Positions 33,432 through 41,666 are shown, counted from the first letter of the stretch. The stretch is 59,644 bases of DNA from an uncultured Oscillospiraceae bacterium (GCA_949878425.1 CATLAL010000015.1:1-59644); one strand, 5' to 3'. Notes: generated by a model not told the origin, from the letters alone. Translations and numbers: made by a program.

Positions 33432-35396
33432 TCACCGCTTCTTCCCTCCGGCCCGGAGGAGCCTGGGCCGCGCCGCCGGGATTGCCGCCAGGGCCGCCAG
33501 CACCGCCAGTGCCGCCGCCTGGACCGCCGCGCACAGCGCCAGCGCCTCCGGCCGCAGGCCCATGCCCGCCGCCAGGGTCCGGCCCGTCACCGCCCCGTAG
33601 AGCCACCAGCCCAGAAGCGCCCCCAGCGCCGCCGAGGCCAGCACCAGAACCGCCAGCGCCGCCCACAGCTCCCGCCAAACCTTTTTGGCCGGGATGCCCA
33701 TCAGCCGCATGCCCCGGGCCGTGGGGGCCAGCCGCCGGAGGCTGAGAAACAGAAACAGCGCCCCCGCCAAAGCCAGGGCCCCCAGCCCCACCAGAAACAG
33801 CCGCCGGGCGTTTTCCGCCATGGCCGCGAAGGCCGCGGAGGCCGCGTTGTAGTCCTGGTCGTAGTACTCGAAGAGCCCCCCGAAGCCGATGGACTCCAGG
33901 TACGCCTCGAACTCCTCCGCTTTCCCGTTCTCCAGAATGATGGAATAGAGCAGGGGGAGCTGGGGCTCCTCGTATTCCTCCGCGTTTGGAATGGACGCCT
34001 TGGGCACAAAGACCGTGTTGCCGTTGAAGCTGTGCCAACCGTAGCCAAATTCCGGGGCGGTATATGTGCCAACAATGGTGTACTCCTTCTCCAGCCCCAG
34101 CCGGTCCTCCGGCACGCAGGGCTGGCCCGCCCAGATCGGCTCATAGCGAATTTCCGCCAAGGGCAGGTCCAGGGGGATATCCATACAGTAGCTCAGTTCT
34201 TCCTTATAAAAGTCCAAATCGATGGTATCCCCCACCGCGAGGCCGTTCTTCTGGGCGTAGGCCGCGCTGACCAGGCACACCGGACTCCCGGCGGCGTACT
34301 CCTCCCCGGAGATGCTCCGGCCCTCCAGGATGCTGGCCCGGCCATCGTTAAATTCCACCATACTGTTGGCATTGTCCGTGAGAATCACGTTCACGGTCTC
34401 GTAGTTCATCTGGCACAGGGGGATGACCTCCTCCTGCCAGACGTGTCCCTCCTCGCTTTCCAGGAACTCCCGCCAGTCCCCCTCGTACTCCGCGTAGAAG
34501 GGCAGAGAGTCGCTGGACAGGGTAAGATAGGGGCCCTCCTCCCCCTGGACCTCCCGCCAGCGGAAAATAAGGCCCCACCCTGTGGCGTCGCCGGTGTAAT
34601 CCTCTCCCAAGATGCGGGCGGGGACACTATCGGGCAGCGAAGCGCCGTTTAAATAGAACCACTCTCTGCCGTGGTCCTCCATAATCCAGCGGGGCTCCCC
34701 CTCCTTGCGGTTGCGATTCTCCTCCATGCCATTTCCAACACTGAGCCCCTGATGAAAGCCGAAGAGGAGATAGGTGTGCCCCTCCTCAAAGGGAATCTTC
34801 CCCTCCTCCGTACGCAGATGGGCTTGAAAGAAAATGGTCAGCTCCTCCGGCAGAATGTCGTGCTCCGGCCTGCGGCAGACCACATCCTCCAAGGAGAAAT
34901 CAAGCCAATAGCCGGGGTGCGTCTCCCCGGCCGGGTCCAACTCATGAAAAGACTTTTCCATCTCATAATCGATCTTGGTACACCGCACCGCCAGCACCGC
35001 CATCTGGTTTCCGTAAGCCTCAAAGCACTGGCTCCGAAAGTCCCACTGCTCATAGGAGGAGAGGGAGGAGCGTCCCGGGACCTGAGCGGCCAGATAGCCC
35101 CGGCAATCCTCCGTCAGCAGGCCGGGATAGGTGCGGCTTTTATGCTTAGCCAGGGTTGTCCATGGACCATCCCCGTCAAAAAAAAGAAGCCCCCGGTAAT
35201 TTCCACCGGAGCTCTCCTCCTTCCCATTGAGCACGCCGATGGTGGTATACTGGCTGTCCGCCGCCGCTAGCTGCCGCTCCGCCGTATCCCAGGCGGAGAA
35301 GCCGATGCCGCAGAAAGCGCAGGCCACCGCCAGCAGGAGCGCCAGCAGCACCGTGGGCAGGGCCTTCCGGGTCAGCTGCCGGTAGAATTGATTCAT
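33432..35396 (-). CDS. FtsX-like permease paralogue A
   Basis: 654 aa with the same plan as B and C: MNQFYRQLTRKALPTVLL, helix at about 14-34, about 480-residue extracellular region, then three helices and RAGGKKR. Some extracellular blocks (EGHTYLLFGFH, NRKEGEPRWIM, EEIIPLCQMNYE-type, CTPENRL/CVPEDRL-KEYTIVG) are shared by all three, so the middle is homologous but fast-changing. FtsX-type permeases of this topology usually do mechanical work or peptide sensing rather than classic transport. It follows Cys-rich gene A by 63 bp. Confidence 0.82.
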   Translation of the reverse strand: MNQFYRQLTRKALPTVLLALLLAVACAFCGIGFSAWDTAERQLAAADSQYTTIGVLNGKEESSGGNYRGLLFFDGDGPWTTLAKHKSRTYPGLLTEDCRGYLAAQVPGRSSLSSYEQWDFRSQCFEAYGNQMAVLAVRCTKIDYEMEKSFHELDPAGETHPGYWLDFSLEDVVCRRPEHDILPEELTIFFQAHLRTEEGKIPFEEGHTYLLFGFHQGLSVGNGMEENRNRKEGEPRWIMEDHGREWFYLNGASLPDSVPARILGEDYTGDATGWGLIFRWREVQGEEGPYLTLSSDSLPFYAEYEGDWREFLESEEGHVWQEEVIPLCQMNYETVNVILTDNANSMVEFNDGRASILEGRSISGEEYAAGSPVCLVSAAYAQKNGLAVGDTIDLDFYKEELSYCMDIPLDLPLAEIRYEPIWAGQPCVPEDRLGLEKEYTIVGTYTAPEFGYGWHSFNGNTVFVPKASIPNAEEYEEPQLPLLYSIILENGKAEEFEAYLESIGFGGLFEYYDQDYNAASAAFAAMAENARRLFLVGLGALALAGALFLFLSLRRLAPTARGMRLMGIPAKKVWRELWAALAVLVLASAALGALLGWWLYGAVTGRTLAAGMGLRPEALALCAAVQAAALAVLAALAAIPAARPRLLRAGGKKR

Positions 35397-35420
35397 TGGT
35401 TTCCCGCTCCTTTCCGGGGG

Positions 35421-35447
35421 CCCCGGACGGGGCGTCTCCGCCCGGGG
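35421..35447 (-). promoter_or_regulatory. GC hairpin between Cys-rich gene A and permease A
   Basis: CCCCGGACGG pairs (one mismatch) with CCGCCCGGGG. It is in the same place as in the other cassettes. Confidence 0.6.
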
Positions 35448-35459
35448 CAGCGTGTTTAC

Positions 35460-35876
35460 TTACTTGATGGTGACCTCCGGACCCACAGAGAGGGGAAGGG
35501 CGGTGCACTCCCCCGTGTGGGGCGCGTTGGGGCAGCGCTGGACCGTTTGACCATGGTAGCTGCATCTGCTACAGTACCAGCTTAATGTCTGCGTGCGGCC
35601 ATCGCAATTTGCGGAGGTAGTGTGTTGGGTATGAGACGGATAGGTATAGTAAGTTCTTTCATTCTCATAGTTTTCCATGCCGCAATGCCAACAACGCTGA
35701 TATATATGGTGATGGGCCTTGCAAGTCCGCGCATCACCTACGCTGACTGTGGTATCTTCTACAAGCTTCCAGTCATGCTGGCAGTCAATAGTAACCGCCG
35801 AGGCCATCGGCACCAGGGCCAGGAGGAACAGCAGGGACAGGAGCAGGGAAGCCGCTTTTTGTACTGTCTTTTTCAT
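35460..35876 (-). CDS. Secreted Cys-rich protein A of the permease cassette
   Basis: 138 aa, paralogue of protein B. The signal peptide (1-27) is the same but for one residue (VPMASA versus VPTASA). The mature chain has CQHDW, a CKAHHH segment, RCWHCG, SANCDGRTQT, YCSRCSYH and the near-identical tail QRCPNAPHTGECTALPL...VGPEVTIK. The centre has drifted, as in the permease partners. Function unknown; each could be a secreted ligand, chaperone or substrate of the linked permease. The start follows AAAGGAG. Confidence 0.75.
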   Translation of the reverse strand: MKKTVQKAASLLLSLLFLLALVPMASAVTIDCQHDWKLVEDTTVSVGDARTCKAHHHIYQRCWHCGMENYENERTYYTYPSHTQHTTSANCDGRTQTLSWYCSRCSYHGQTVQRCPNAPHTGECTALPLSVGPEVTIK

Positions 35877-35944
35877 CGGTGTTCTCCTTTCAGTTTGTGG
35901 GAAGGGGCCGGGTTGTCAACCGGCCGCCTCTCTTTCTCAGCAAA

Positions 35945-35973
35945 ATCATACATCATCGAAAATAATTTGTCAA
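35945..35973 (-). promoter_or_regulatory. Promoter of cassette A (Cys-rich A + permease A)
   Basis: On the minus strand, TTGACA and TATGAT are 17 bp apart. It is divergent from the padR promoter, whose -35 lies 39 bp away, so one regulator bound between them could control both. Confidence 0.8.
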
Positions 35974-36011
35974 TAACAAAATGAGATTTAAAAAAATTTT
36001 TTGTCGAGCCC

Positions 36012-36040
36012 TTGAAAAGCAAAGCTCTTTGTGATAGAAT
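36012..36040 (+). promoter_or_regulatory. Promoter of the padR operon
   Basis: TTGAAA and TAGAAT are 17 bp apart, about 75 bp before the padR ATG. Confidence 0.7.
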
Positions 36041-36115
36041 GGTTGCCATTGCACGTAAGTATTTTGGTTGCTATTACGCGGCGGGGCCCGTTGACCGCGG
36101 AGAAAGAGGGGGGCT

Positions 36116-36490
36116 ATGGGCGAAAGCAGGTCGCCGCAGGGCATTGAGGAAAATTTGAAAAAGGCTCTGGCGGAGCTGCTGGTGCTGGCCCTGCTTCACC
36201 GCCGGGAGTACTACGCCCTGGAGCTGACGACAGCCCTGGCCGAGCACAGCGGCGGCGCAATCCGCATCACCTTTCCCTACGCCATCCTCTACCGCATGAC
36301 GGAGCAGGGGTATATCCAGGAGCTGCCCCGGCGCAAGTCGCCGGACGGGCGGCGGCGGCAGTACTTCGGCATCACCGAGTCCGGGCGGCGCTACTTCGAC
36401 CAGATGCGGGAGATATACGAGAAGTTCACAGCCGGGGTGGGGCGGGTCCTCTCCGCCGCCCGTCCGGAGGAGGAGGGGGAGCCCACATGA
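36116..36490 (+). CDS. PadR-family transcriptional regulator
   Basis: A 124-aa winged-helix regulator. The helix-turn-helix and wing read LLVLALLHRREYYALELTTAL...ITFPYAILYRMTEQGYIQELP...RRRQYFGITESGRRYF, typical of PadR. A GAGGGGGG ribosome site precedes the ATG. It is divergent from the secreted-protein/permease array and translationally coupled to the next gene (ATGA). PadR proteins of this kind often govern adjacent membrane or ABC genes, so control of the array is plausible but not shown. Confidence 0.88.
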   Translation: MGESRSPQGIEENLKKALAELLVLALLHRREYYALELTTALAEHSGGAIRITFPYAILYRMTEQGYIQELPRRKSPDGRRRQYFGITESGRRYFDQMREIYEKFTAGVGRVLSAARPEEEGEPT

Positions 36491-36924
36491 ATTCCTTATC
36501 ACAAACGGGGCGGCAGTACCTCCGGGCGGTCCGAAAGAGGCTGGACGCGCCCAGGGGGGACCGGGAGCGGCTGATGCGGCGGCTGACCGGCGCGGTGAGC
36601 GCCTATCTGGAGGAGAACCCGGGGGCCACGCCGGAGGAGCTGGCCGCCGCCGTGGGCGGTCCGCCGGACCGGTGTGCCGCCGAGCTGCTGGCGGAGCTGG
36701 ACCCGGCGGTGGTCTCCGCCTGCCGCAGAAGGAAGAGACTGTACCTATATCTCCTGATTGCCGCTCTGCTGGTTCTGGTGGTTTTTCTGGCCTGCCTCGC
36801 CAAGTCGCTCTATGAGAACGGCGGGCTTGTCATCATTGAAACCAGACACTACGAGTCCGCTGAGGACATGCCCCCTCCCCCGGAGGAGGGCACGGCAACA
36901 ATCGAATATCACTACGACGATTGA
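36487..36924 (+). CDS. PadR-linked membrane protein, HAAS/DUF1700-like
   Basis: A 145-aa protein with a charged N-terminal helical region (about 1-85, including YLEENPGATPEELAAAVGGPPD), one membrane helix (about 87-110) and an acidic outer tail rich in Glu/Pro. A short helical domain followed by a membrane segment, right after a PadR gene, is the usual picture for HAAS-domain signalling proteins (DUF1700 and relatives). The assignment is by layout and weak motif likeness. Its start overlaps the padR stop. Confidence 0.6.
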   Translation: MNSLSQTGRQYLRAVRKRLDAPRGDRERLMRRLTGAVSAYLEENPGATPEELAAAVGGPPDRCAAELLAELDPAVVSACRRRKRLYLYLLIAALLVLVVFLACLAKSLYENGGLVIIETRHYESAEDMPPPPEEGTATIEYHYDD

Positions 36925-36934
36925 GGGGGAAACC

Positions 36935-37363
36935 ATGAAAATTGCTGCACGTATCGCACTGGTGTTTGTCCTGGTGCTGGGGACACTCCAGCCCGCCGCC
37001 CAGGCGGCTGGTTCCACCGTCCGCGTGGACTACGAGGACGGCTCTTACGCCCTCATTACAACGGAGGCCGGGGTTTCCCGGGGTACGACCTCGGATTATA
37101 AGACGTATACATACTACGACACCTCCGGGAAGCGGTGCTTTACCTACACCCTCTGCGCCGACTTCTCCTACAACGGCAGGACCAGCAGCGCCGACTCCGC
37201 CTACGCGAAAACAGACTTTTACAGCCGGGGCTGGACCGTTGATTCCCACTCCGAGTACACCTCCGGCAGCACGGCCTATGGCCAGGCGGTCTTTTCCGGC
37301 CCCAGCGGGACGCGGAACGTGAGCCTGACTCTGACCTGTGACGCCAACGGCCGGGTGACCTGA
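36935..37363 (+). CDS. Secreted protein of the padR operon
   Basis: 142 aa with a signal peptide (MKIAARIALVFVLVLGTLQPAAQA, cleavage near 24-25). The mature part is Ser/Thr/Tyr-rich and looks like beta strands (CADFSYNGRTSSADSAYAKT, GWTVDSHSEYTSGSTAYGQA). Two cysteines flank the first strand block and a third is near the end. It resembles small secreted beta-rich proteins that follow PadR genes in other Firmicutes, possibly the DUF6147 group, but I cannot fix the family. GAGGGGGAA precedes the ATG. A terminator follows. Confidence 0.7.
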   Translation: MKIAARIALVFVLVLGTLQPAAQAAGSTVRVDYEDGSYALITTEAGVSRGTTSDYKTYTYYDTSGKRCFTYTLCADFSYNGRTSSADSAYAKTDFYSRGWTVDSHSEYTSGSTAYGQAVFSGPSGTRNVSLTLTCDANGRVT

Positions 37364-37385
37364 AATCGAAAGCCGCCTTGCGAGG

Positions 37386-37413
37386 CCCCCTTCCCGCCGG
37401 AAGGGGGATTTTT
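37386..37413 (+). terminator. Terminator of the padR operon
   Basis: CCCCCTT pairs with AAGGGGG, followed by ATTTTTG. Confidence 0.75.
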
Positions 37414-37436
37414 GCCGCGCTGCCAGCTGCGAACAA

Positions 37437-37550
37437 AGAACCCCGGAGAGTCGCCTCTCTCCGGGGTTCTGCCTTTTTTGTGAGAGTCACGGACTTCCCG
37501 CAAATCTCTTAACTGTGCTTATCATAGCACAGCGCCCATAGTATATGCAA
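37437..37550. repeat. Repeated convergent-gap module, copy 2
   Basis: Hairpin AGAACCCCGGAGAG (37437-37470) is followed by CCTTTTTTGTGAGAGT and a tail with TTAACTGTGCTTATCATAGCACA, matching 15184-15298. On the minus strand the tail holds TTGCAT and TATGAT 18 bp apart (37521-37550), so a short minus-strand RNA ending at the hairpin is possible. Confidence 0.65.
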
Positions 37551-37614
37551 GAGGTTTTTCAAATAATCCGGCAACTCGCGGCATATCAGAGCCTGTTTTG
37601 CCCCACTGAGCAAG

Positions 37615-37684
37615 GCGAATGCCTTGCGAACAAAGTTTTTCTTTTTGATTCTTTTTCTTTGTTCACAAAGAAAAAGAATGTATG
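37615..37684 (+). repeat. AT-hairpin interspersed repeat, type 1, right part
   Basis: A perfect AT hairpin at 37648-37679 (14-bp arms ATTCTTTTTCTTTG around TTCA) is preceded by the T-rich linker and followed by GTATGCC. The small distal hairpin is worn. It lies 7 bp from the mnmG stop and may terminate mnmG on the minus strand. Confidence 0.8.
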
Positions 37685-37690
37685 CCGCCG

Positions 37691-39583
37691 CTACGGTTGT
37701 CCCCTCTCCCTCCGCTCCAGGGCGATGAGGAGTGCGGCGGCGTCGGCGGGGGAGACGCCGGAGATCCGGGCGGCCTGGCCCAGGTTGGCGGGGCGCAGCC
37801 GGGAGAGCTTCTCCCGGGCCTCCAGGCGCAGGCCGGGAACGGCGGCGTAGTCCAAGTCCTCCGGCAGCTCCCGGCTCTCCATGCGGCTGAGGGCCTCCAC
37901 CTCCTGGAGCTGGCGCTGGATGTACCCGGCGTACTTGACGGAGATCTCCACCTGTTCCGCCTCCTCGGCCGTGAGGGCGGGCCGGTCCGGGTCAAAGGGC
38001 GCCAGGCCGGCGTAGGTCACCTGGGGCCGGCGGAGCAGGGCGGCCAGGGGCGCGCCATCGGAGATGGGGGAGGCGCCCCGCTCCACTAAAAAGGCGTTCA
38101 GCTCCGGCGTGGGGGCCGCGCCCCGGGACTCCAGACGCTTTACCTCCCGGCGAACGGCGGCGTACTTGGCCTCCACCCGCTCCAGCCGCTCCCGGGACAC
38201 CAGGCCGATGCGGTATCCCACGGGGCACAGCCGCCCGTCGGCGTTGTCCTGGCGCAGCAGCAGGCGGTACTCACTGCGGCTGGTCATCATGCGGTAGGGC
38301 TCCTCGGTCCCCTTGGTGACCAGATCGTCGATGAGGGCCCCGATGTAGGATTGCCCCCGGGAGAGCGCCAGGGGCTCCCGGCCCAGCAGCTTCAGCGCCG
38401 CGTTCACCCCGGCCACGAAGCCCTGGGCCGCCGCCTCCTCGTACCCGGAGGACCCGCAGAACTGCCCCGCGCCGTAGAGGCCGGGGATTTTCCGGCTCTC
38501 CAGGGTGGGCCGCAGCTCCAGGGGGTCCACGCAGTCGTACTCAATGGCGTAGGCGGGGCGCATCAGCTCCGCCCGCTCCAGGCCGGCGATGGTGTGGAGC
38601 ATCTCCAGCTGCACCTCCTCCGGCAGGGCGGAGGAGAAGCCCTGGACATAGAGCTCCTCCGTGTCCAGGCCCATGGGCTCGAGGAAGAGCTGGTGGCGGG
38701 TCTTGTCCGCGAAGCGGGTGACCTTGGCCTCAATGGAGGGGCAGTACCGGGGGCCAACCCCCTGGATGACGCCGCTGTGCATGGGGGAGCGGTCCAGGTT
38801 CTCCCGGATGATCCGGTGGGTGTCCTCGTTGGTGTAGGTGAGGTAGCACACCGCCCGGTTGAGGGGGGGCTCCCGGGTCTCAAAGGAGAAGGGCATGGGA
38901 CGCTCGTCCCCCTCCTGGCGCTCCATTTTGGAGAAATCCACACTGCGGGCGTTGACCCGGGGCGGGGTGCCGGTCTTGAACCGGCGGAGGGACAGGCCCA
39001 TAGCCGCCAGGCGGGACGTGAGGCCCACGGCGGCAAACATGCCGTCCGGCCCCCCCTCCCGGACCCACTCGCCCACAATGGTGCGCCCGCCCAGGTAGGT
39101 CCCGGAGCAGATGACCGCCGCGCGCACGGAGTACACCGCCCCGGTGTGGAGGACCACGGCGCTGACCGCCCCCTCCCGGAGGCGGATGTCCGTCACCTCC
39201 CCCTGGCGCAGGGACAGGTTTTCCTGGCGCTCCAGGGTCCCCTTCATCACCTGCTGGTAGAGCCGCCGGTCCGCCTGGGCCCGGAGGCTGTGGACCGCAG
39301 GGCCCTTGCCCCGGTTCAGCAGGCGGTACTGGATGCAGGCCGCGTCCGCCGCCCGGGCCATCTCGCCCCCCAGGGCGTCCAGCTCCCGGACCAGCTGCCC
39401 CTTGCCCGGACCGCCGATGGCCGGGTTGCAGGGCATGTTGCCCACCGCGTCCAGGTTGATGGTAAAGCAGATGGTTTTCAGGCCCAGCCGGGCCGCGGCC
39501 AGAGCGGCCTCAATGCCCGCGTGGCCCGCGCCGATGACCGCAATATCAAATTGTCCTGCGTTGAATTCCTTCATAGCATTCAT
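37691..39583 (-). CDS. mnmG: tRNA uridine-5-carboxymethylaminomethyl modification enzyme MnmG
   Basis: MnmG with MnmE makes the 5-carboxymethylaminomethyl group on wobble uridine 34. The 630-aa protein starts [32 protein letters not shown], with the FAD-binding GAGHAG motif. It then has [23 protein letters not shown], the [11 protein letters not shown] region and the helical C-terminal domain. An extended upstream frame exists but crosses palindromic repeat DNA. There is no strong ribosome site at either nearby ATG (39583 or 39574), so the start is uncertain by a few codons. mnmE is not adjacent. Confidence 0.95.
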   Translation of the reverse strand: MNAMKEFNAGQFDIAVIGAGHAGIEAALAAARLGLKTICFTINLDAVGNMPCNPAIGGPGKGQLVRELDALGGEMARAADAACIQYRLLNRGKGPAVHSLRAQADRRLYQQVMKGTLERQENLSLRQGEVTDIRLREGAVSAVVLHTGAVYSVRAAVICSGTYLGGRTIVGEWVREGGPDGMFAAVGLTSRLAAMGLSLRRFKTGTPPRVNARSVDFSKMERQEGDERPMPFSFETREPPLNRAVCYLTYTNEDTHRIIRENLDRSPMHSGVIQGVGPRYCPSIEAKVTRFADKTRHQLFLEPMGLDTEELYVQGFSSALPEEVQLEMLHTIAGLERAELMRPAYAIEYDCVDPLELRPTLESRKIPGLYGAGQFCGSSGYEEAAAQGFVAGVNAALKLLGREPLALSRGQSYIGALIDDLVTKGTEEPYRMMTSRSEYRLLLRQDNADGRLCPVGYRIGLVSRERLERVEAKYAAVRREVKRLESRGAAPTPELNAFLVERGASPISDGAPLAALLRRPQVTYAGLAPFDPDRPALTAEEAEQVEISVKYAGYIQRQLQEVEALSRMESRELPEDLDYAAVPGLRLEAREKLSRLRPANLGQAARISGVSPADAAALLIALERRERGQP

Positions 39584-39599
39584 AGCAATAGTATGGTGC

Positions 39600-40065
39600 G
39601 CTCCGTCCCGTGGGCCGCGCTCTGCGCGGCTTAGGCTGGGGCGGCCGTTGGGCCACAGGCCCAATGACGCGAGCGATACCCCACCGCCCTTTGAAAAGGG
39701 CGGCCCCAAATCTTAACGGTTTTTTGAAATTGGGTAAGGCTTCCTCTATCACGTTTTTTCGGCCACATTGTTTTGCTCCTTTCCGTGTCGGAAAGAGCCT
39801 TGATATGCCTGCATCTATTATAGCACATAGTCCGCTACAAAGAAAGACTCAATTCAGCAGCAATTCAAAATATTCTGTGTTTTGCATACAAATTTGAGAA
39901 TTCTATAAAGTAACACAGACAAAAAATAGACGGCAGCCTAACTATTCCGAATATATGTGTGCCAACAACCACTTACACTTATGTTATGACCAGTTTACAT
40001 ATACTTGCAAAATGCTTAAATTTTGAGATGTTACAGCAAATTGACAAATTGCCAACACTTCTTGC
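39600..40065. repeat. mnmG upstream region: GC palindromes then AT-rich DNA
   Basis: From 39600 to 39660 lies an inverted copy of the GC-rich palindromic unit (CCACGG-type end). A CCGCCCTTT-ga-AAAGGGCGG hairpin at 39684-39703 is repeated at 46814-46833 with the same GCCCCAAA tail. From about 39720 the base composition drops sharply to AT-rich and continues so through the XRE gene. No gene is seen in the AT-rich 350 bp. Confidence 0.6.
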
Positions 40066-40094
40066 TTGCCAGTAAAATACGAAAGCTATATACT
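40066..40094 (+). promoter_or_regulatory. Promoter of the XRE gene
   Basis: TTGCCA and TATACT are 17 bp apart, with AAGGAGGA and the GTG start following. Confidence 0.6.
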
Positions 40095-40125
40095 TGATAC
40101 AACAAACGCAAGGAGGATTTTATAC

Positions 40126-40527
40126 GTGAAATTTAATGAAAAACTTATGTCTATTAGAAAAATGAAAGGTTTATCGCAAGAGGAATTAGGAATGGAGCTT
40201 CAGGTTTCAAGACAAACTGTCTCTAAGTGGGAATCCGGGCAATCTTACCCGGATTTTCAAAGATTAGTTATGTTAAGCGACTACTTTGATATGACTTTAG
40301 ATGAGCTGGTAAAAGATATTGATGTTCAAGATGTACGCAATAAAAATTTAACTGATGAGAAAGTGGCGTCAATTTATTTGGACGTTGAAAATGTAAAAAA
40401 CAAGTCCAGAAAATTAATAAAAATCTTTTGTTATGCTGGTGTCATTTTGTTGGGAATAGTTATTTTAGGCTTTATTCTGCATTTGTTCTTTCCCGATATA
40501 GAATGGCTTTGGGGAAGCGCTCAATAA
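40126..40527 (+). CDS. XRE-family regulator with C-terminal membrane helix
   Basis: The 133-aa protein has an N-terminal helix-turn-helix of the Cro/CI type (KLMSIRKMKGLSQEELGMELQVSRQTVSKWESGQSYP). A linker follows and then one membrane helix near 105-125 (FCYAGVILLGIVILGFIL). The GTG start follows AAGGAGGA; the upstream frame would run through the promoter. The codons are strongly AT-rich, unlike every neighbour, and the flanks are AT-rich too, so it looks acquired. Membrane-tethered XRE proteins of this kind are common in Firmicutes; the target is unknown. Confidence 0.85.
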   Translation: MKFNEKLMSIRKMKGLSQEELGMELQVSRQTVSKWESGQSYPDFQRLVMLSDYFDMTLDELVKDIDVQDVRNKNLTDEKVASIYLDVENVKNKSRKLIKIFCYAGVILLGIVILGFILHLFFPDIEWLWGSAQ

Positions 40528-40623
40528 CTAATCATTTAGCAAATCCAGCCGAGCCAGTCAACGGCAAGTAAATGGGCTGCGCCCACCGCTGACAGCTCAT
40601 CTGCCCTTGCTGGCTGGTAATCA

Positions 40624-40652
40624 GGGGGCGACAGCAAAAAGTGCTGCCGCCC
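40624..40652 (+). terminator. Hairpin after the XRE gene
   Basis: GGGGCGACAGCA pairs with TGCTGCCGCCCC around AAAAG. It has no T-tract, so its role is uncertain. Confidence 0.5.
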
Positions 40653-40774
40653 CTCTGAACAATAAAACTAAAACTGTAAACCAGATATAGCTATCACCCT
40701 ATGCTTCTTTATCTCACATGAGCCAATGACCTTGGGTGCTATCTTTATGTTGAGGTTGCGTGCAAATTTTAGGG

Positions 40775-40803
40775 TTGACAAACCCGCCCGCTTCTGCTAT
40801 ACT
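40775..40803 (+). promoter_or_regulatory. Promoter of tRNA-Gly
   Basis: TTGACA and TATACT are 17 bp apart, ending 12 bp before the tRNA. Confidence 0.8.
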
Positions 40804-40815
40804 GCATTTTGCTGT

Positions 40816-40891
40816 GCGGGCGTAGCTCATCTGGTAGAGCGCCACCTTGCCAAGGTGGAGGTAGCGGGTTCGAGCCCCGTCGCCCGCTCCA
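40816..40891 (+). tRNA. tRNA-Gly (anticodon GCC)
   Basis: A full cloverleaf: acceptor GCGGGCG/CGCCCGC, D arm GCTC/GAGC, anticodon stem CCACC/GGTGG with loop TTGCCAA (anticodon GCC), T arm GCGGG-TTCGAGC-CCCGT. The CCA end is encoded at 40889-40891. Confidence 0.96.
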
Positions 40892-41003
40892 CAGCATATG
40901 GGGGAGGATGTGCCTGGAGCATGTCCTCCCCCTCGCGGTATTCTAAGATTCTGACAGGAAAGGAATCCCGCGTTTAAAAACAGGAGAAAAGGAGAAAAGC
41001 GCT

Positions 41004-41528
41004 ATGAACGAGCCCATTGTCACCATTGAGCTGGAAAACGGCCAGGTTATGCGGGGGGAGCTCTACCCGGAGAAAGCGCCCAACACGGTCCGCAACTTCG
41101 TCGCCCTGGCCAACAGCGGCTACTATGACGGCCTGACCTTCCACCGTGTGATCCCCGGCTTTATGATCCAGGGAGGCTGTCCCGACGGAACCGGCATGGG
41201 GGGCCCCGGCTACGCCATCCGGGGGGAGTTTTCCGGCAACGGCTTCGAAAAAAACGACCTGAAGCACACCCTGGGTGTGCTGTCCATGGCCCGGGCCATG
41301 AACCCGGACAGCGCGGGCAGCCAGTTTTTCATCATGGTGGACGCCGCGCCCCATCTGGACGGCCAGTACGCCGCCTTTGGCAAAATTACGGAGAACGCGG
41401 AGGCTGCGGTGGAGATCTCCCGGGTCCCCCGGAATATGGGCAACGACAAGCCCAAGACGCCCCAGATCATCCGGTCCATCCGGGTGGACACCCGGGGAGA
41501 GGACTACCCGGAGCCGGAGAAGAAATGA
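41004..41528 (+). CDS. Cyclophilin-type peptidyl-prolyl cis-trans isomerase
   Basis: This cytoplasmic cyclophilin (174 aa, no signal peptide) catalyses proline isomerisation. The core motifs are FHRVIPGFMIQGGCPDGTGMGG near 50-70 and SQFFIMVDAAPHLDGQYAAFGKI near 110-132. The catalytic Arg of FHRV is present. The ribosome site is AAAAGGAGA. A terminator follows about 95 bp downstream. Confidence 0.93.
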   Translation: MNEPIVTIELENGQVMRGELYPEKAPNTVRNFVALANSGYYDGLTFHRVIPGFMIQGGCPDGTGMGGPGYAIRGEFSGNGFEKNDLKHTLGVLSMARAMNPDSAGSQFFIMVDAAPHLDGQYAAFGKITENAEAAVEISRVPRNMGNDKPKTPQIIRSIRVDTRGEDYPEPEKK

Positions 41529-41622
41529 CCGGCCCTCCGGCGGAGGACGGCGCCGCGCAGTTTCTTGAAAATTCTTGAAAAATCGCATCAAAGAGAACTG
41601 ATTGGTCAAAAATACGCATTTT

Positions 41623-41666
41623 ATCCCCCTGGGGGGCTTCCCCAGGGGGATTTTTGCGGGTATAAT
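41623..41666 (+). terminator. Terminator, with a TATAAT box just after it
   Basis: ATCCCCCTGGGG pairs with CCCAGGGGGAT, followed by TTTT, closing the cyclophilin unit. TATAAT at 41661-41666 begins 9 bp later and could start the importer operon, but its -35 region would lie in the hairpin and is poor. Confidence 0.65.
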
